From the NCBI GenBank assembly GCA_903923345.1, contig CAIXXI010000511.1, positions 1 to 8,590 on the forward strand: a stretch of 8,590 nt of DNA, read 5' to 3'. The notes under the pieces are model-generated. The model had not been told where the DNA came from. It ran no database searches and saw only the letters and a list, made by a program, of their open reading frames with translations. This stretch comes from an uncultured Burkholderiales bacterium (lineage in GTDB: Bacteria; Pseudomonadota; Gammaproteobacteria; Burkholderiales; Burkholderiaceae_E). Of the stretch, positions 4,325 through 8,590 are shown piece after piece. Both the position numbers and the translations under genes were made by a program. Within the stretch, counting starts at the first letter, position 1, and the number at the start of each line of letters is the position of its first letter.

Positions 4325-6595
4325 ATGTTGGCGAATACAAGCAGGGCACTGGCCGTCGTTCTGGGGGCGATGCTCGGGCTGCCTGCCGGTGCGCAGGCGG
4401 TCGACACCGGGGCGCGTCGCATCGACTCAGTCGAAGTCGAGCTGGTCGCCGATCGCTCGGCGATCGCCCCTGGCGAGGGTCTCATGCTCGGCCTGAGAAT
4501 CGCTCATGCGCCCGGCTGGCACACCTACTGGCGCAATTCGGGCGATTCAGGCCTGCCCACGACGATCGAGCCGACCGGCCCCGCCGGCAGTGAGTTCGGG
4601 GCGATTCGATGGCCGGCTCCGAAGCGCTTCTGGATTGGCCCCCTGGCCAATTACGGCTACGAGGGTGAGGTGATCCTGCCCTTTTCAGTTCGAATGCCCA
4701 CGGGTTTGACGGGCGGGTCGGCCCGTTTCGAAGTCTTCGCTCAGTGGCTGGTCTGCCGGGAGGTGTGTATTCCCGGGGAAGCCCGCCTGGCTCTGGATGT
4801 GCCCGTGCGGGATGGCGCCTCGGGGCAAGCGCCTGCATCGGCTCAGGCACCGCGATTTGCCGACATGCAGGCGGCAACGCCGGATCCTGCCCGGGCGATC
4901 GCTGCGTCTTTGCATCCGATCGAAAAGGGGCTGGCGCTGAGTGTGACCCCGGCTGCGTCGGCTGCGCCGATTTCAAGCGCCGAGTTCTTTCCTTATGTGA
5001 CGGGGCGGATTGCGGCACCGGCTCCGCAAACGCTGCGTCGAACCGGCACGGGCTGGCGGCTCGACCTTGAATCGGCCGACGGCGCGGATTCAAGTGCATC
5101 CCTGGACGGCCTGGTGCTGATTGACGGTCGGCCTTTCGAGCTGCGTGCGGTTCGTGTGGATCAACCGGTCCCGCAGGGTGAGGTGGTTTCGGTGGCGCAG
5201 CGCCCGCCAGGCGGGCCAACGACCGGCTCAGGCCTGCTTGAGGCGATCCAGGGGCGCAGTGGCTCAGGCTCGACCTCTGACGCGGGTGCTCAGGCTTCGA
5301 GGGGTGTGAGCGCCGGTTCGGGCGGCGCCAGTCCCGAGACGGGTTGGGTGTTATCCCTGGTGTTTGCGGCTGTGGGCGGGCTGCTGCTGAACCTCATGCC
5401 TTGCGTCTTTCCGGTCATCGGATTGAAGGTGCTCGGATTTGCGCGCTCCGATGCCGATGGGGCGGCTGGGCGGCAGGCGATGCGTCGCGGTGGTTTCGCT
5501 TTTGCCGGCGGCGTGGTGCTGTCGTTCTGGGCATTGGGCGGTCTGATGCTGGCACTGCGTGCCGCCGGTGATGCGGTCGGTTGGGGGTTTCAGTTGCAGT
5601 CGCCCGGGTTCGTTGCGGCGATGTCCTTGCTGTTCTTGCTCATCGGATTGAATTTTTCGGGCCTGTATGAATTCGGCTTGTCGCTCACGCGGCTGGGTGG
5701 GGTCGGTTCCGGTGCGGCCAAGGAGTCGTCGACGCTGGGTGCCTTTGCCGCAGGCGTGCTCGCTGTGCTGGTGGCCACGCCCTGTACCGCGCCGTTCATG
5801 GGCTCGGCGCTGGGTCTGACGCTCACGCAGCCGGCCTGGCAGGCGATGGCGATCTTCACGGCGATTGGCCTGGGGATGGCCTTGCCCTACGCACTGCTCG
5901 GCGCGTTTCCCGCCTGGCTCAAGGCCCTGCCCCGACCCGGGCGATGGATGCAGACCCTGCGCGAGGCCCTGGCGTTCCCGATGTACGCCAGTGCCGCCTG
6001 GCTGGCCTGGGTGCTGGCCCGGCAAGCGGGTGCTGATGCAATGCTGCGCCTGCTGCTGGCCGGAGTGGTCATGGCTGCGGGCGTCTGGGCGTGGGGGCGG
6101 TTCAGTGCGCCGCCGGCGTCGCGCCTTGCTCTGGCCGTGACCAGCCTGCTGGTCGCGCTCGGCGCGAGCCTGCTGCTGCTGGTGCCGCTGCACACCGATG
6201 TCACTGCACAGGTGTCGTCCGATTCGAGTCAGGCCGGGCCGCCCGGGTCGAATACTGCGGTCGCCTGGCAGGACTGGAGCGAGGCGCGAGTGGCGCAGGC
6301 GCAGGCGCAGGGGCGTGCGGTGTTTGTCGATTTCACCGCGGCCTGGTGTGTGACCTGTCAGGCCAACAAGCAACTCGTGCTCGAGCGCCAGGCAGTGCGT
6401 CAGGCTTTCGAGCGCGACCAGGTGGTGCTGTTGCGGGCCGACTGGACCCGGCGCGACCCGGTGATCGCAGCTGCCCTGGCACAACATGGCCGCAATGGCG
6501 TGCCGCTGTATCTGCTGTACCGACCGAACCAGCCCGCGCCGATCATCCTGCCCGAATTGCTCACCGTCGCAACCGTGCTCGAGGCGCTCAGATAG
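4325..6595 (+). CDS. DsbD/ScsB-type membrane thiol-disulfide interchange protein
   Basis: About 756 residues, longer than E. coli DsbD (565) and closer to ScsB. These proteins carry electrons from cytoplasmic thioredoxin across the inner membrane to periplasmic thiol proteins. Residues 1-25 form a signal peptide (cleavage near AQA-V). A periplasmic beta-rich domain follows, with Cys144 and Cys148 in LVCREVCIPGEA. A Gly/Ser-rich linker (about residues 297-338) leads to some eight membrane helices with Cys360 in NLMPCVFPVIG and Cys487 in ATPCTAPFMG, the redox pair of the membrane domain. The last domain is thioredoxin-like with Cys675-Val-Thr-Cys678 in AAWCVTCQ. All three cysteine pairs are intact. 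ATG 4325 is preferred because GGGGTTGAT lies just before it; ATG 4310 or 4319 are possible. The frame is open further upstream, but only opposite zapA. No ScsC or other partner is adjacent. Confidence 0.92.
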   Translation: MLANTSRALAVVLGAMLGLPAGAQAVDTGARRIDSVEVELVADRSAIAPGEGLMLGLRIAHAPGWHTYWRNSGDSGLPTTIEPTGPAGSEFGAIRWPAPKRFWIGPLANYGYEGEVILPFSVRMPTGLTGGSARFEVFAQWLVCREVCIPGEARLALDVPVRDGASGQAPASAQAPRFADMQAATPDPARAIAASLHPIEKGLALSVTPAASAAPISSAEFFPYVTGRIAAPAPQTLRRTGTGWRLDLESADGADSSASLDGLVLIDGRPFELRAVRVDQPVPQGEVVSVAQRPPGGPTTGSGLLEAIQGRSGSGSTSDAGAQASRGVSAGSGGASPETGWVLSLVFAAVGGLLLNLMPCVFPVIGLKVLGFARSDADGAAGRQAMRRGGFAFAGGVVLSFWALGGLMLALRAAGDAVGWGFQLQSPGFVAAMSLLFLLIGLNFSGLYEFGLSLTRLGGVGSGAAKESSTLGAFAAGVLAVLVATPCTAPFMGSALGLTLTQPAWQAMAIFTAIGLGMALPYALLGAFPAWLKALPRPGRWMQTLREALAFPMYASAAWLAWVLARQAGADAMLRLLLAGVVMAAGVWAWGRFSAPPASRLALAVTSLLVALGASLLLLVPLHTDVTAQVSSDSSQAGPPGSNTAVAWQDWSEARVAQAQAQGRAVFVDFTAAWCVTCQANKQLVLERQAVRQAFERDQVVLLRADWTRRDPVIAAALAQHGRNGVPLYLLYRPNQPAPIILPELLTVATVLEALR
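6292..6309 (+). repeat. Three tandem copies of GGCGCA inside the dsbD-type gene
   Basis: GGCGCA occurs three times head to tail and encodes part of an Ala-Gln run (AQAQAQG) just before the thioredoxin-like domain. Gain or loss of a unit would keep the frame. It is probably flexible linker sequence. Confidence 0.6.
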
Positions 6596-6610
6596 CCGGT
6601 TTTGCACGGC

Positions 6611-6616
6611 TACAAT
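6611..6616 (+). promoter_or_regulatory. Possible -10 element for the parA-type gene
   Basis: TACAAT (5 of 6 consensus bases) lies 16 bases after the dsbD-type stop and 72 bases before ATG 6689. The best -35 candidate, CTCAGA at 6587-6592 with an 18-base spacer, matches only 3 of 6. An inverted repeat, TAGCCG (6593-6598) and CGGCTA (6607-6612), overlaps the start of the hexamer. In the leader, GGGTCG (6628-6633) can pair with CGACCC (6651-6656). Confidence 0.4.
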
Positions 6617-6688
6617 CGTCGGCTTGCGGGTCGGCCCTGCCGGACTGATTCGACCCTTCCCCATTCCCATTCAAGTCCCGAAGTCACC

Positions 6689-7312
6689 ATGCCTGTGATC
6701 GCAGTCGTCAATCCAAAGGGGGGCGTGGGCAAGTCCACGGTGGCCACCCATGTGGCCGGGCACTTTGCCACCTCAGGCCATGCGGTCATGCTCGGCGATA
6801 TCGATCGCCAGCAGTCCGCCCGATCCTGGCTCGGCCTGCGCCCCGATACCCTCGCACCCATCCGCAGTTGGGAAGTGAACGGTTCGATGGTTCGCCCCCC
6901 CAAGGGCGTGACCCATGTGGTGATCGACACGCCCGCGCAAATCGGCGAGCGCAAGCTCACCGAGGTGCTCAAGCTGGCCGACAAGGTGCTGGTGCCATTG
7001 CAGCCGTCGATCTTCGACATCCTTGCGACCCGCGATTTCATCGAACAGCTCCGGGCAGCGTTCGCCACCTCCCGACAGTTCGAGAGTCGGGTGGCGATTG
7101 TCGGTGTCCGGGTCGATCCGCGCACCCGCGCAGCCGAACAGTTGCGGCTGTTCATCGAGCAACTCGGCGTGCCGGTTGCAGGCTATCTGCGCGACACCCA
7201 GAACTACCTGCATCTGGCGGCCCACGGGATGACCCTGTTCGACATGCCCGTGCATCGGGTTGAACAGGACCTTGCGACCTGGGCGCCCATCATCGAGTGG
7301 CTGGAGTCTTGA
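6689..7312 (+). CDS. ParA/MinD-family partitioning-type ATPase, orphan
   Basis: A 207-residue protein made almost only of the P-loop ATPase core. The deviant Walker A motif is KGGVGKST at 10-17, with signature Lys10 and catalytic Lys15. The switch I/A' region is GDIDRQQSARSW (36-47), where DIDRQQ replaces the common DLDPQ. Walker B-like HVVIDTPAQ is at 76-84, with Asp80. A C-terminal helix follows, and no N-terminal helix-turn-helix is present, so it should not bind a specific operator the way plasmid P1-type ParA does. Such proteins form ATP-dependent dimers on nucleoid or membrane to position cargo. There is no parB or parS-like partner here, so its cargo is unknown. Its stop overlaps the start proposed for the following TldD-like gene. 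The frame stays open upstream to 6602, but those residues are not family-like, so ATG 6689 is chosen. The Shine-Dalgarno is weak. Confidence 0.9.
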   Translation: MPVIAVVNPKGGVGKSTVATHVAGHFATSGHAVMLGDIDRQQSARSWLGLRPDTLAPIRSWEVNGSMVRPPKGVTHVVIDTPAQIGERKLTEVLKLADKVLVPLQPSIFDILATRDFIEQLRAAFATSRQFESRVAIVGVRVDPRTRAAEQLRLFIEQLGVPVAGYLRDTQNYLHLAAHGMTLFDMPVHRVEQDLATWAPIIEWLES

Positions 7313-8590
7313 TTCCCTTCGATTGGCCGCGGGCCTCGTCGCCCCATGCGAGGGTGACTGTTCGGGTCGTGGTGGAGCATTTCGAGCGGCTCATGGTGCG
7401 GCGCTCGATCGTGGCGCCGATCGAGACCGGAACCGACCGTGGTGCGATGGTGACGGTGTGGCTGCCGCACGGCGTGGGCTATTGCGCCAGCGCCGATCTC
7501 AGCGCCCACGGGCTGCAGCGGGCCGTCGAGGCGGCTGAACACTGGGCGACCTTGTGCGAGCGCTGCGGGGTGTTCGACGACATCGATCTGCATGCGCTGC
7601 TCGATTCACGCGAAGTGCCGGCAGTGGATGCGCCGCCTGCGCAGCCCCTGCCGTCGAGATCCGATCTGATCGACCTGCTCAAGGCCGAGTCGGATGCGAT
7701 GCGCTGCGACGCCCGCATCATGTCCTGGTCGGCGCAGCTGTCGGTGACGCAGCGTGAGCAGCAGTTTCATGTCGACGGCCGTGTGCGCAGTGCACAGTCC
7801 ATGCAGTTCGTCGAGCCGAATCTGCTGGCGACTGCCGCGCAGGGCAGTCTCTCGCAAACCCGCACACTGGGTGGGCAGTACAACGGGTTCTGTCAGCAAG
7901 GCGGCTTCGAGGTCATTACGGCCAGCGGGCTGCTCGGTGGCGGCGCACGGATGGCTGCCGAGGCCTTGGAACTGTTGGCGGCCCCGGCCTGCCCGAGCGG
8001 CTCACTCGATCTGCTGCTCGCGCCCGACCAGATGATGCTGCAGATCCACGAGTCGATCGGCCATCCGCTCGAACTCGATCGCATCCTCGGCGATGAGCGC
8101 AATTTCGCCGGCGGCAGTTTCGTCACCCCCGAGATGTTCGGCCACTACCGCTACGGCTCGGATCTGCTCAACGTGAGCTTTGATCCGGGTGTGCCACATG
8201 AACTCGCGGGCTACACAGCCGACGATGACGGGGAAGTGGCGCAGCCGGTGCAGCTGATCCGCAATGGCATCCTGATGCGCCCCCTGGGTGCGGGTTTGTC
8301 TCGTGCCCGAGCCGCAGCCAGGGGCGTGAACCTGGAAGGCACGGCGAATTCCAGGGCGGTGGGATGGCATCGGCCGCCGATCGACCGCATGGCCAATCTG
8401 AATATCGAGCCGGGTGGTTCAAGCTTTGAGCAAATGGTCGCCTCGGTCGAGCGCGGTGTGCTGATGCGCACCAATGCCTCGTGGTCGATCGATGATGCAC
8501 GAAACAAGTTCCAGTTCGGCTGCGAATGGGGGCAACTGATCGAAGACGGTCGGCTGACCACCGTGGTTCGCAATCCGGGTTATCGAGGCG
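7309..8590 (+). CDS. TldD/PmbA-family metalloprotease (partial, runs off window)
   Basis: An open frame of 427 codons to the window edge without a stop. It carries the TldD metal-binding motif HESIGH at residues 247-252 (HExxxH) within MMLQIHESIGHPLELDR, which PmbA/TldE partners lack, so this is the catalytic TldD type. Further family marks are the NFAGGSFVTPEMFG and YGSDLLNVSFDPG segments, LAGYTADDDGE, and FGCEWGQLIEDGR with Cys405. TldD with TldE forms a cytoplasmic protease that digests unfolded or leader peptides, as in microcin B17 maturation. The partner gene may lie beyond the window. TTG 7309 is the proposed start because its TTGA overlaps the parA-type stop and it keeps the whole N-terminal strand region. 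The GGAG at 7303-7306 is only 2 bases away, and GTG 7297 or GTG 7354 are alternatives. The N-terminus looks shorter than in E. coli TldD. Confidence 0.88.
   Translation, partial: MIPFDWPRASSPHARVTVRVVVEHFERLMVRRSIVAPIETGTDRGAMVTVWLPHGVGYCASADLSAHGLQRAVEAAEHWATLCERCGVFDDIDLHALLDSREVPAVDAPPAQPLPSRSDLIDLLKAESDAMRCDARIMSWSAQLSVTQREQQFHVDGRVRSAQSMQFVEPNLLATAAQGSLSQTRTLGGQYNGFCQQGGFEVITASGLLGGGARMAAEALELLAAPACPSGSLDLLLAPDQMMLQIHESIGHPLELDRILGDERNFAGGSFVTPEMFGHYRYGSDLLNVSFDPGVPHELAGYTADDDGEVAQPVQLIRNGILMRPLGAGLSRARAAARGVNLEGTANSRAVGWHRPPIDRMANLNIEPGGSSFEQMVASVERGVLMRTNASWSIDDARNKFQFGCEWGQLIEDGRLTTVVRNPGYRG

Noticed and set aside
4482..5219. A 245-codon open frame on the - strand
   Set aside because: Pro/Arg/Ala-rich translation without family features, lying entirely antisense to the periplasmic domain of the dsbD-type gene.
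5351..6670. A 439-codon open frame on the - strand opposite the dsbD-type gene
   Set aside because: Its product is rich in Arg, Gln, His, Pro and Gly with no recognisable domain, as expected for the antisense frame of a GC-rich gene. The + strand product has full DsbD motifs.

Overview
The window is high-GC and gene-dense. It looks like a chromosomal segment from a betaproteobacterium, most likely in the order Burkholderiales. The grounds are a Bug-type tripartite tricarboxylate transporter binding protein beside a CaiB-type CoA transferase, a zapB-like/zapA/6S RNA arrangement, and a small orphan ParA ATPase. No insertion sequence, CRISPR array, phage gene or tRNA was seen.

Layout. Positions 1-252 hold the end of lgt (lipoprotein modification). 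Positions 310-2107 hold a short + strand unit: an SDR oxidoreductase followed by a secreted Bug-family solute-binding protein. A class III (CaiB/BaiF) CoA transferase runs toward it on the - strand (2123-3346), leaving only 15 bases between the two stop codons. These three genes suggest uptake and CoA-dependent metabolism of an organic acid, but the substrate cannot be read from the sequence.

Upstream of the CoA transferase, on the same strand, lies a clear 6S RNA gene (ssrS, about 3371-3556). It has its own sigma70-type promoter and is preceded by zapA (3618-3950) and a small coiled-coil zapB-like gene (3977-4240), both acting at the division ring. The 6S RNA 3' end is only about 25 bases from the CoA transferase start, with no visible terminator between them.

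The zapB-like gene is divergent from a large + strand gene (4325-6595) for a DsbD/ScsB-type membrane thiol-disulfide reductase. The region between them carries a good promoter that would give a leaderless zapB-like mRNA, and an 8+8 base inverted repeat centred on its -35 element. Downstream on + are an orphan ParA-type ATPase (6689-7312) and, overlapping its stop codon, a TldD/PmbA-family metalloprotease gene that runs off the end of the window.

Most of the content is recognisable. The less usual points are the promoter architecture around zapB-like/dsbD and 6S RNA, the CoA transferase sitting directly behind 6S RNA, and the ParA-TldD coupling. I did not find convincing evidence of a wholly new multi-gene system.
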